Of a stretch of 64,000 nt of DNA, positions 22,401 to 31,899 are shown one piece after another; within the stretch, counting starts at the first letter, position 1; every line of letters begins with the position of its first letter. The DNA comes from Diphasiastrum complanatum (taxonomy: Eukaryota > Streptophyta > Lycopodiopsida > Lycopodiales > Lycopodiaceae). A program made the translations under genes and the position numbers. Location: positions 37,466,960 to 37,530,959 of the forward strand of contig CM055110.1 of assembly GCA_029204225.1 (NCBI GenBank), given 5' to 3'. The notes beneath the pieces are model-generated. The model was not told the origin of the DNA. It saw only the letters and a program-made list of their open reading frames with translations, and ran no database searches.

Positions 22401-23354
22401 TCTTGTCATGTGAGATGAGGCTCCACTATCAATCCACCAAGGATCATTATCATCTATGTTGGCTAACAAACTTGAAGTCATAACAAGTGATTCACATGTG
22501 TTATGTTCTTCCTCATCTATTGTAAGATTTCCTTGCCTCTCTCCTTGCTCTCTTTTCTTCTTATAACATTCATTTGCAAAATGACCTTTTATCCCACAAT
22601 AAAAGCACTTGAACTTTGACTTATTGTTCTTAGTAGAAGAGGAAGAGGAAGAGTGATCATCATGATCAAAGTTACCACCTTTGGACCATTTCCCTTTGCC
22701 TTTACCTTTGCCCTTGAATTTGCCTTTTGTGAAGAAAGCCTCTTCACCTCCACCTTGCAAGGATGCACCATCAAGCTTTGATTGCAACCTATGTTCTTCA
22801 GCCAATAAGATTTCTTGCAAGTCAACCACACTTGGCAAGACTCTTTGAATGGCAAAACTTTGCACAAGGTTAGCATGTTCATTTAGCAAACCATTCAACA
22901 TAACTTGGACTATTTCACCATCTTTTATGTTCTCATCAATGCATGCTAAATCATCACTTAGGGACTTAACTCTCAAGATAAATGCATGAGCACTTTCACC
23001 CTCTCTTTGCCTACTAGAAAATATTTGTCTCCTTAGGGTCAATACCCTAGATGTGGACTTTGATTCAAAGAGCTTCTTTAAGGCATTCCATGCCTCACTT
23101 GCACTTTGACACTTTCCAACTTTCTTGAGAAGTTCATTTGTAACATTCATTTTAATGATATGAAGAGCCCTTTTGGCCTTCTTATCAAACCTTTGTTGCT
23201 CTTGAAGTGTGAGAGGTCTCTCTTCAATTTCTGCAACTATGTCCATGAGTTCATTCAACTCAAGTAAGGACTCCATCCTCACTTTCCAAGTAGAGTAGTT
23301 TGATGAACTCAACCTTTCACTAGACTCTAGCATGATCCCACCATTGGAAGCCAT
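19401..23354 (-). CDS. Copia gag-pol polyprotein, intact, 1317 aa
   Basis: Single frame from ATG at 23354 to TGA at 19401. Order: gag (SSNYSTWKVRMESL, residues 17-30), Gly-Lys repeats at 209-222, CCHC zinc knuckle CFYCGIKGHFANEC (250-263), protease DSGASSH (309-315), GAG-pre-integrase with HHCC (WHKRLGHPNF at 441, CEHC at 476), integrase D506, D568 and E604 (VHSDIH, RSDNGGEY, GVAERKN), RT with YVDD at 990-993, and RNase H with SDSDFAGD (1153-1160), SSTEAEY (1192-1198) and CDNLSAQ (1231). All catalytic residues are present. Integrase before RT defines Ty1/copia. The protein is cut by its own protease into capsid and replication enzymes. The last codons run through the polypurine tract (NVEEGV) and the stop is inside the 3' LTR. 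Confidence 0.97.
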   Translation of the reverse strand: MASNGGIMLESSERLSSSNYSTWKVRMESLLELNELMDIVAEIEERPLTLQEQQRFDKKAKRALHIIKMNVTNELLKKVGKCQSASEAWNALKKLFESKSTSRVLTLRRQIFSSRQREGESAHAFILRVKSLSDDLACIDENIKDGEIVQVMLNGLLNEHANLVQSFAIQRVLPSVVDLQEILLAEEHRLQSKLDGASLQGGGEEAFFTKGKFKGKGKGKGKWSKGGNFDHDDHSSSSSSTKNNKSKFKCFYCGIKGHFANECYKKKREQGERQGNLTIDEEEHNTCESLVMTSSLLANIDDNDPWWIDSGASSHMTRHKEYFTSLLSYEGEGNIIYTANDGQCDIKGIGTIPISLSTNRKANLENVLYIPSITKNLLSVSQMIDKGLDVEFIGDACLISKCGSLIAQGRRHGKLFKLDACVISNHEGCMAREQLTNQEVWHKRLGHPNFKSLEVMAKKELVLGLPKSLVANNSVCEHCALSKSHRLAYSRSTSRSKKAFQLVHSDIHSSSTTSNGGAKMYATFIDDFSRYTWIYLLKSKDEVFAAFVKFKNEMENQFNTKIKCLRSDNGGEYTSNRFKDFCIAHGIKREMSSPRTPQQNGVAERKNRTLCECAKAMRLHANLAKSFWGEALACANYLCNRWTSASLDGKTPHEVLYGRRPSVKHCRIFGCTCFVNITLDDRTKEDPSSKKGVFVGYSEVSKAYKVYIPSTKKVVISRDVIFHEENVSNVVDVDVDVPTNHHDVQDVLDEDGDATPKQTSRKTQRQRAKPSRLTYDEKGKQVGDNSNFAFLTSFDEPTCVGEAIQKKEWIQAMDHEHQALIKSNTWRLVKLPKDKKAIGCKWIFNIKTNQDGSINKYKARLVAKGYAQEYGIDYDETFAPVAKMVTIRILISLATLYDWDIWQMDVTNAFLNGDLEEDIYMEQPEGYVSHDEPNHVCYLQKSLYGLKQAPRSWYAKLNSFLLSQNFVMSEYDHSLYFRLNENDITLLLIYVDDIILSGGNNLDIDEIKMALKREFEIQDLGKLHYILGIEIIRTSKSTFICQEKYVNSILKRFHMEDCKVVSTPMESNVKLTTRSNERSFKDITLYRKLIGSLIWLTITRPDLSFVVGKLSQFMQDPSEAHWKLGKRVLRYISGSRDFGILYGGTTPNLCGFSDSDFAGDQMDRKSTSAFAIYLGDGVVSWLSKKQPTISLSSTEAEYKALTTCTKEILWIKRMLLDLHLLEPEKTPIILCDNLSAQSLASNPVFHARSKHIEIAHHFVRDQVIAKEVELQHVSSKECVADIFTKPLGKDLYLMHRFNLGMCSKTMLKLASNVEEGV
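19406..19417 (-). other. Polypurine tract of the young copia
   Basis: The minus strand reads GAAGAGGGAG directly before the 3' LTR start TGTGAAAATTG. It primes plus-strand DNA synthesis. It is also coding here (Glu-Glu-Gly). Confidence 0.85.
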
Positions 23355-24514
23355 GATTCTAATGTTTCTTCAACTTTTAGGTTCTGTCCTAAAGCACTTA
23401 GCACTCACTTTTCTCTCAACAAATGATAGATAAAGAGATCTATGAAGATTTAGGACCCTAAAACACTTCTATCTTGAACCTAGATGGTTTCCAAGCATAG
23501 AAAGGAAGATTGAAACACATGCAACACTTTGCACACACTAAGAATGGATTACAAAATCAAACCAACCTGAACACACTCTTGCTTAAGCTCTCAAACTTTC
23601 CAGCAAGTGACCAAATCAAGTTATGGTGTGAAGAGTTACTTGCATTCTTAGAAAATACCCAAAACTAGGATGCCAAGATTACCTAGTAATGAACAAACTT
23701 GATCAACATATGATCAACACACTAAGATATTGATTCAACCTGTAAAACCACATGTAAACCACACTTCTAAAAGTTTATAAACTCCAGCAAGTGATAAATA
23801 CAAGATTTAGAGGTGAATGAATGAGCACACTTAGTGAATCACAAGACTAGCTTCACTATCTTGTCAAATCTTGGTGTTTAGATGTAGATCTAAGATCACT
23901 TCACATGAGAATGTTCCTCAACCTGTTAAGAACCTGAAAACACACTTGCATAATGGTTAACACCTTCCAGCAAATGCTCCAATCAAATTACATAAGGAGA
24001 GTTACTTACATGCTCAACAAAGTACACCAAAATTTATGCCAAAATTGATGACAATCTTTACAATATGCTCTTCACAATGGAGCTTACAATATGTTCACCC
24101 AAAAAAGGGGATCTTTCATCCAAATGGGAGCTTTGCTCAGCCTTTAGGAGAATTACAACTCACTCAAAAGAGCATTTGTCATCCACTTAAGGAGAAGTTT
24201 CATCCACTTAAGGAGAGTGTTCATCCAAGAATGGAGATTGTCAACAATAGGATTGAAAAGAACATTGTTAGTATTGAATATGCACAAGCCTCACAATCAC
24301 AAATGATTAGGTGTTATGATCTGATCCAAAATAGTTTCTTTTCAGCCTCTGATCTTCAATAGACCTGAAATATGCTTTTGATCCACAAGTTCAACTCACA
24401 AAACAAAGGTTAGTAAGATTTGATCAACAAAGCAATGCAAAATCATGCTAGAACTTGATCAAACATCCAAATATCACCAAAAATGGAATACTTACTGTAA
24501 ATAGAAGCCAACCA
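23355..24514 (-). other. Untranslated leader of the young copia, with degenerate repeats
   Basis: The leader of about 1.16 kb between primer site and gag start holds at least three diverged units beginning near 23564, 23735 and 23919, spaced about 171 and 184 bp. Each has AACCTG, a CACACTT-like segment, CCAGCAA(G/A)TG and often GAGTTACTT. No gene is supported: the apparent reading frame at 24036-24362 on the plus strand is antisense and has no family signal. The region may hold packaging signals, which is inference. Confidence 0.6.
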
Positions 24515-24526
24515 GCTCTGATACCA
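24515..24526 (-). other. Primer-binding site (initiator Met tRNA)
   Basis: The minus strand reads TGGTATCAGAGC directly after the 5' LTR, the standard plant copia site complementary to the 3' end of initiator methionine tRNA. Confidence 0.92.
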
Positions 24527-25180
24527 TGTGAAAAATACAGATCCTAAGTGGATCTAAACTCCAAGATCATTGGCTTGAATGCTTGCACTCCAAACTACAT
24601 AAGCTAGGAATTGGCAACACATTCATGCTACCTAGAATGCAAAGAACTTGATCAAAAAGCATTTATCACAAATGGAAACTTCCATAAACATCAAGTGCGG
24701 CCCAAAATAGCATTATACAGTCCATAATACATCAGCCTACCACTTTTGGAAAGCACCTAAGATCATACACAATAGCTTGAAGACAATACACACAACAATG
24801 CTCTCAATGGAGGAAGAAACAATGACAATGATCTATTGATCTCAATGAAGCATACAAAAGGTTTCTCCAACCTGTTCTCCACAACTTCCCTACTATTTAT
24901 GGATGAGGAAGATGACTCTCTCTCCTCTCTCTAGAAGGTACTTGACCCTAGATATTCCCTATATAGGAAAAATAGCTAAAAATGGCTTATATGACCAAAA
25001 TACATCAAAATGGTCTCATTTTGAAGGGTATGAAGTTTGACACTTCATCATACTGAAAAAATACAGTAAATAAAAACATTGTGGCCTGGTTCACACGTGT
25101 GAAACTCCAGAACCAAAACTATTTACAATTTTAGCCAATTTAGGCCTCAAACTAGCTAGGAAATGTTGACAATTTTCACA
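24527..25180 (-). repeat. 5' LTR of the young copia (promoter LTR)
   Basis: About 654 bp, the same as 18751-19405 except for three substitutions and one deleted T. It carries the G-box palindrome at about 25090-25103 and the TATA-like CTATATAG near 24958. Transcription would run leftward. The start could be one base off. Confidence 0.93.
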
Positions 25181-25185
25181 ATCTC
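25181..25185. other. Target-site duplication ATCTC (right)
   Basis: Matches 18746-18750 exactly. Confidence 0.9.
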
Positions 25186-26230
25186 TACCGGGTTGATCTT
25201 GTACCATCAGCACTTTATCCTCATCTTGGGAACGTCTTATTGTGTCAGAGTTGCCTTCTTGCTACTGCTCCATCTTCTTCCTCGCTCATTACGCTTGAGG
25301 ATACGACAATCTTTGATGTCGTGGTTGGTTCTTTTGCAGTATCTGCAAAATAGCTTGGTCTTGGACGATGATTGACTGTGTTGCTACTTTTGTGGTTGCG
25401 ATGCTGCTGGCTGTTCTGCCTTTGTCTTCTTGTCCTTAAAGCCTTTCTTCTTCTTGGACTGCTGCTTGTTTGAGTAGAGTGCCATGGATTTGGTAGTCGT
25501 TGTTGTAGACAAGCTTTTCCTCCTAACTTCTTCTTGCAACAAACTTGCTGTCAATTTTTGGGGAGACAATGCAGGAGTATTACTAAGAAGCAACACTAAA
25601 TTATCATAGGAGAATGGAAGACTGGAAAGAAGAGACATGGTAGAGTCTTCTTATGAGATAGACAAACCTATTGCATCCAATTGATTGAGTAGAGAACCTA
25701 TTGCAGCCAGATGATTGAGCAACTGTTTGAACTCATTCAGATGGTCACTTACTGAGGTGCCTACACTCATTCTAAGTGTCAGTACCTTCTTCCTCAAGAA
25801 GAGACGAGTGGAAACATTTGAGGTCTCGTAGATGCTCGTAAGTGTATCCCACGCTTATTTGGAGGTGGTGTAGTTGGATACATGAGTGATTTGAGTGTCT
25901 TTCAAGTTTAGGGATACGATGGCAAGAGCCTTGTCATCCTTTGCTTCTCAAGCTAGGAGTTGTTCGGGTTCTACCAGTCTGGCTATGGACCCGTTGATGT
26001 ATCTCCATAACTCTTTTTCAATCAGGCCCTTATCTTCATTTTGAACTTTCACATGTGGAAATCGTCTTCAAGTAGCAGAGATAAAACACAAACTAAATGA
26101 ATCAACTCTATAGAATTAGAACGTATTAAAGTTCTATTATAAGTCCTAGACTCTAGTACTCCAATAAACCCGTGGCTCTGATACCAATCTGTGAGATTGG
26201 ATGGATTGTGAATTATCAGCTCTGATACCA
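25186..26230 (-). mobile_element. Older copia relic, gag piece, host of the young insertion
   Basis: On the minus strand the zinc knuckle reads CRYCKRTNHDIKDC near 25300-25345. Upstream are LSSLPFSYDNLVLLL and TASLLQEEVRRKS (25384-25638), then more N-terminal gag to 26050 with stops. A primer site TGGTATCAGAGC stands at about 26218-26229, with an LTR-type repeat to the right. Its protease continues at 18596-18745. Confidence 0.75.
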
Positions 26231-26943
26231 CTTCGGTTGACGTTTGGATTGATGTCAATTGAAGAAACAAGAATTCTTGAAAGCGGGATCGTGGATTACT
26301 TAGAGAATGGATTTTATGAGCTGTTCTTTGCGTTGAATCAGATTATCAGTGGAGTCGTAGACTGCCGTGAAGAGAGATTGTGAAATAGATTAGGCGTCTG
26401 AGACACCCATGCAATCCTCTAATACTGATTACTTGGTATGAAGAGAATGTAGAATCAATTTATGCGTCAAAGATAGCCATACAATTCTCTGATAATAGTG
26501 TTTGTGTAAGAGGAGTCAGAGTTATCATTCAACAAGAATGCAAAAAGATATAGAACAATAGCGAATCTGTATAATAATGTTGTAAACACAAAAGTCAGAT
26601 CACAATACAATCGCACTGATAAGTGCGTGATCCTACTTACAGATTCAACACAATTGCTAATGTTCTGAGTATATATATATATATCTCTCTCTATGATCAC
26701 TAACTCTAAAGAGTCAGCTACTGTAAGACCCATTTTTGTTGTTTAATCTCTGACAAATGACTTCTATCTGATCTGATTGATTGCTTCACTACTAACATCT
26801 TCAATCGCACATTTATATTTATAGCAGCTGGAAGATCTTGTATTATTCTAACTTTACATTTACAAGATTGTTTAACAACTGATTAATTGTCTAATTAGAC
26901 AGTTGTTATTGGAGTGTGAAGACGTAGACAGTCTATACATGGA
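26198..26943 (-). repeat. Copia LTR-type repeat, copy b (5' LTR region of the older relic)
   Basis: Direct repeat of 13857-14600. It includes the minus-strand primer site and probably the 5' LTR of the older copia relic. It is interrupted at 26944 by a gypsy LTR. In copy a the sequence continues (GAATACTGTG), which marks the insertion point. Confidence 0.65.
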
Positions 26944-28197
26944 TGTGATGCCACGAATATCAACCTAAATATGGGCATGATATACTCGAAAATGAAGATA
27001 TGAGCTGGATAAATATGAATCATGAAGAGGCCTAAGTCATTTTCGAGAATATATCTCCTAAGTACTTGCCTTGTATTGAAGGACAAGATCTTTTAAAGGG
27101 AAGATATTGCCATGGATAGCCTTTACTAGGTCATCCACGCGAAACGACTAGATATGAAATGACATATTAAACTAGAGTAATCTTAACTCTTAGTTAAATA
27201 TACCTCTGATGGTATAATTAAACGTATACTCAACCTAATTGTTAACTAGACCTTTTTGCGGGAGCGACGCACCTGTTGTTTTAGAGGTGTGTTTGTTCAC
27301 CCTCTAGAATATATATTGATTTCACGCTTCAGTCTCAACCATCAAGAGAGAAGAGTTTATGTATTTCTAAGAGGTTGAAGAAGTGAATAGAGTGTTGAGA
27401 GTTATTCTCCCTTATCTCTGTTCTCCGCACTGTTGAGTGTGAGTCTACTAGCAATCTCTAACGCTTTACATAAATTACTCTCCGATCAGACAGACTCTCT
27501 AGCACATTACAGTCGTTTGCTATGTGTCCGTAAATATGCTCTAAGGAACTGTTTTAAAATCACCTTATTCATCTGTCGCGAATACTTTCTTTTCGGCACT
27601 CGAATAACGACTACATTTGGTACAGTCTAGCACGATCATTGAATTAAATTGTATGTATACATTTGAGATGACAGTCCCTATCTGAAGAATTGAGTCTTTG
27701 ATCTGTGATCTTGTTTGTAACTGACATAAGTTTCTAACGTGTTTTAAAACTATTCGTGCTCTTTAACCATAACCTTGGACTTAAGTTGTTGAGAACTTTT
27801 GTCTAGAAGCGAACAGTTCGCTAACGCGATTAATTAATTGTCTACACAACCACGAATACATCAAACATTTCTCGATTCTCTATTGATACCTTAATCAGCC
27901 GGAGTGTGATACTGTTGTACTACTTTGATAACCTCTCATCTGTAGAATGCATTTCATTCGATTTGATAGAGGCAAGAATGCTGTTCTGGAATTATTAACA
28001 CTACACACCCCAACACAAGTAATGCTGGTTACTTTCTAATGTCTGTTGACAACTAGAATAACACCCGAAGCCACTTCACTCAAAATAACTCATAAACTGT
28101 ACCAAATACATAACTTCCTAATGTTGTCCTGTGGGTTTGACATTATTTACTACAAAATCTATATTAACCTTGTTGGTATAGTACGACATATACCAAT
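26944..28197 (+). repeat. 5' LTR of a Ty3/gypsy element
   Basis: Starts TGTGATGCCACGAATATCAACC and ends a few bases before the primer site at 28201. The first 14 bases recur at 30818-30831. About 165 bp after them recur at 34502-34672, as parts of a split 3' LTR. Confidence 0.7.
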
Positions 28198-28200
28198 TTT

Positions 28201-28218
28201 TGGCGCCGTTGTCGGGGA
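28201..28218 (+). other. Primer-binding site (Asp tRNA type)
   Basis: TGGCGCCGTTGTCGGGGA differs at one position from the common plant gypsy primer site TGGCGCCGTTGCCGGGGA. Confidence 0.85.
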
Positions 28219-28439
28219 TAGCTTAGGAAAGTTATAAGAAATCTGACAAATCCATCTCATTATTAGTGTATATCCTATAGAGAATCCCGATTAGAACAAT
28301 ATCGTAAGCTTAGAGAGGAATCTTTACGAAGACAGAGTGAGAGTGGTTAAGAATCTTATAAGAAAACTAACCGGTGTATATCCCGTTGATATGCAGATCG
28401 AATGGTTTTTGGTGGTTTACCACCAAAGATTGATCGGTA

Positions 28440-30480
28440 TTGCAGACAAGGGGACATGACTCAGTAGCAGTAATAGCTAGTGCTGAAAACTTCAAAACCT
28501 CGAAACTAGCACGAAAGCGACGCTCAACTAAAAGATCTCATAAGTCTAAAACTGATTCTAGTGATAGCGAGGATGATTCAGATTCTGACTCAAGTACCAG
28601 TTCTTCAAGCTCGGATCCGAAGACAGTGATTCATCAGAATCAAAAGCTGATAAAAGAGATAAAAGAAATAAACGACAATTCAAGCACCTCGGACGACGAT
28701 GCCACTTAGTCCAACACTTCAGGCAGCGGTCGAGCAACACCATTAGGTGATACTGGGGCAGAGGACGTTCAAGAGGATGAACCAGATAACCAGCCCAAAT
28801 GGTTCCACGCCATGTCAGAGAAAGCCAAGAATTTGGTGACTGAAATTCATGAGTTTGACAAGTATCACCATAAGATGACCGTGGAGTTCGTTAATTCAGA
28901 GAGGAAATTCATAGACTCCCTTAAGGAATCTTACGAGAAGATTGATTTGCTCGAATCAGATAACACTCAACTGATTGAACAAAATTGTTCCCTCGAAACA
29001 CAGCTTCAGACTGCAATCAACAAGGCTGATTCTTTGAAGAAACTCAATAAGGCGATTGAGGCCAAGTTTGAAAACTATCAGTCTAATATTGATTCTTTAA
29101 AATGACAACTGTTGGATGCCAATAAGCACAATGTCGCTCTCCAGAAACATTTCCAGGAGGAGCAAGCGACATGAATAAAGGCAGAAACTGCACTTTCCCT
29201 GTGTAGCAATGCCGGCTCCATCACCATAGACCTCTCAAAACTGAACCAGCTCCAAGGCCAGATGCTCAAAATTTTTTGAGTCGAGTTCCTACAACCGCTC
29301 GAGGATGCAAAGGCAATTGTCGAGGAAGAGTTGGTTGAGTTGAAGGAGCTGTCTAGTGAAGCTACCCACACTTGCAGCGGGCCCGACTCACACGAAGAAT
29401 ACCTCCAGGCCTTGCTCCTCATTGATGATTTGACGCAACAAATTCAAGCTGTGCTTGCCTGCTCAGGAGTCACTAACCATCCAGAGTATTTGGAGGCAGT
29501 AGCAAAAAATAGACAAGCTCGAATAGGAGTTGTCAGATCTCACGCAGCAGTTGGAAGACCAGAAGTTAGCTGTTGAGTTGCAAACTCAGGATTTGGCAAC
29601 AACAACAACTTAGGCAAAACAACCACGTCGGAATGAGTCGAAGGTATGTGCTGAAAGATTCCATGCATTTGTTGCACGGATCTGGAAGTGGCGTCCACAA
29701 GCATTTAACATTGAATTACAATGGCGTGTGGATTATATGATGATACCAAGCACAGTAGGCATCGCCTTCGACGAATGGAAGCAACCATGGGAAAAGGACG
29801 ACTTTCTTTGGTTATGGCCCAGTTATCTATCGAGCAGAAAGGATGTCTATGCTGGGGCATAATTAAGGGGAAATTCCAAGTCGTGCCTTTCGGTTCAGCT
29901 GAGTTATACATCGGCTCTTCTGCTATGTATGCTCTTGAATATATTTGAATTAAAGAATTTCAATTTTTGCGAAATGAAGACAACAAGCGACAATTTTGGA
30001 AGCAAAAGTCGCAGTTCCAATTGTACAAACCAAAAGTTGTTGCGGATTTAGGCGCCTTTGATGATGCAGGTTTGCTGATCAATGTAAATATGGCCTACCC
30101 AAAACTTTTCAGTCTTTATGTGGATTGGGAGCGAAACCTTGCTGATTACTTTGCAGAGATTCGACACAATCTGCAAGATCAAAAGAAATTCGTTATAAGC
30201 AATTTTGTACATATTCATTTTGGCAGTTTGGAACTTTTGCGGCAAAGACATTGTTTTTCGTTAAAAATCCTTATGTTAAAAATTCTTTTATAAGATTTTC
30301 AGCTCGCTATTGTAAAAAAATCACACTTCGTAGTGATTCGGATAACTCAGGAACTGTTTGATAGAACCTTGCTCTCGGTTAAGTTGGAAGAATTCGGCAA
30401 CCTACCAGTTGGCCGTTATACGAAATTAAAAGAAGACTTGAAGTTGATTGAGGCTCAACAAAATTTGAAGTTAGCTCAAA
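28440..30480 (+). pseudogene. Gag-like region of the gypsy element, broken
   Basis: A Ser/Asp-rich and basic N-part (KRRSTKRSHKSK, then SSDSEDDSDSDSS) is followed by a coiled-coil-like part with heptads (IDLLESDNTQLIEQNCSLET, 28812-29105) and fragments to 30480. Frames break repeatedly near 28709, 29103, 29280 and 29580. I see no protease, RT or integrase before the polypurine tract at 30805, so the element is either non-autonomous or deleted. Assignment as gag rests on position and composition only. Confidence 0.5.
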
Positions 30481-30804
30481 AACTACATGAAGAATTGAAT
30501 CCTTCATGAATATTCATTCTTGCCTATGTCGTGGTGATGTTTCTATGTGATGCTGAATCTAGATCTTTGAAGTTTTGAAGCTGTTTTGAAGTTTGATTCC
30601 AATTATCATCAATAATTCAAAGATCAAATTAAATCAACCTATTTAAAGAAATAGAAAAGGCACATATTCTCTAAGTCAATGAAAAATCTAAAGGAGGAGC
30701 ATATGAAAAAATATCTTTCGCCTTAACGAAAATATGAAGAGCAGAATGTTTCAAGAATGATCCTCGAAATAAAAATTATATGTTCACGAGGACGTTTCAC
30801 ATTT
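30481..30804 (+). other. Non-coding 3' part of the gypsy element
   Basis: AT-rich, no gene seen. It leads to the polypurine tract. Confidence 0.4.
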
Positions 30805-30831
30805 GAGGAAGGGGATATGTGATGCCACGAA
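30805..30831 (+). mobile_element. Polypurine tract and first 14 bp of the split 3' gypsy LTR
   Basis: GAGGAAGGGG(ATA) is followed by TGTGATGCCACGAA, the LTR start. After 30831 the match to the 5' LTR stops. It resumes at 34502. Confidence 0.7.
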
Positions 30832-31663
30832 ATTGTGTTAGGGCCTTTTTTGGCGGGGGATTGGTCCAGCCAAAAAGTCCTAAAAAAATCAAGGGGCAAC
30901 AGTACTGATGCTGGTTATGTCCTACGTGAGTAACGGAGGTCCTGCCACATCCAATCCTGGGGGCTTCCTCTGTTAGCCCGTGCTCCCGAGCCAATGAGAG
31001 TTTTCCAGGCTCTCAGAAGTATGACTGTAAGGAGGGGGTTCTATTACTTTCGATGCAATGATCCATGAGCTTTCTAGGGTCACGGTCCCGTAAAAGCTTC
31101 TGATTGCTAATTCGTGCTAGGATCTCACTAATATCTCTCTCCCCATTGAATTCAGCTTGCAACTAGTAAAAAATACTACATGGGCTTGAAACCGATTTAC
31201 TGCCTATGATGTGCTCGTGGGGTGCAAGTTATACACACCGCCTTGTTTGATAAGTGACGGTATTACGCCGATCGTCGGGCCTAGGTATTTCGCTAGGCAT
31301 TTCCGACGACGGGTGTGACTAGTGCAACACTTAACCAAGGTGGCGTATTTCGGCCACGTTTGGTAAGCTGCCCACTCTTGTGTTTCAAAGAGGGTGGGTT
31401 AAATAGTTCACGTGCACTGTGGCCCAAAAATAATAAACCCGAATTCCATTTATAACTTTGACAGTTTCATACAATTAACTAAGGATGCTTCAAACTAGTT
31501 AGCTTATAGAACTTGATGATCATATGACAAGCAACCTACGTATCCCTTGTGAGTATTCAATGCTTTAGTTATCTTATCACGATACAATGGATGATTCCAT
31601 GATGTGATATAAGAACCATTCGTTTAGCATTAAAAATAGCAAAGACGGAATGAGACTAAGCAT

Positions 31664-31895
31664 AGGATGCAACATCCCATACAAAAATGCTTCTTGGTTT
31701 CCAAGGGAAGGCTCTAACTTGAGACCAAAGAAACTTTGGATGTCAAGCTAACCAATTGAGCCAACTACCTTGGGTAACATCCCATACAAAAATGCTTCTT
31801 GGTTTCTAAGGGAAGGCTCAAACCTGAGACCAAAGAAACTTTGGATGTCAAGCTAACCAACTGAGCCAACCCGGTTGGGCTCCCATACAAAAATG
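31664..31895 (-). repeat. Tandem tRNA-derived SINE-like head, two copies
   Basis: Two direct units of about 110 bp. On the minus strand each has an A-box-like TTGGCTCA(A/G)TTGGTTAGC (31747-31765; 31852-31870) followed about 39 nt later by a B-box-like GGTCTCA(A/G)GTT(A/T)GAGCC (31710-31726; 31815-31831). The spacing and sequence fit a pol III promoter derived from tRNA. The rest does not fold as a normal tRNA, so I do not call a tRNA gene. Confidence 0.6.
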
Positions 31896-31899
31896 GCAT

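Larger units (their letters stand above)
18751..25180 (-). mobile_element. Complete, young Ty1/copia LTR retrotransposon
   Basis: The element has two LTRs (18751-19405 and about 24527-25180), a 5-bp ATCTC target duplication, a TGGTATCAGAGC primer site, a polypurine tract, and one uninterrupted gag-pol gene of 1317 codons. I count three substitutions and one single-base indel between the LTRs over about 654 bp, so the insertion is recent. It is the only coding-intact element in the window and could be autonomous. It sits inside an older copia relic. Confidence 0.95.

Noticed and set aside
24036-24362. 108-residue frame with HPLKE repeats in the copia leader
   Set aside because: Antisense to the element, caused by leader repeats; no family signal.
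31664-31895. tRNA gene call
   Set aside because: Only A- and B-box-like parts fit; acceptor and anticodon stems do not form.
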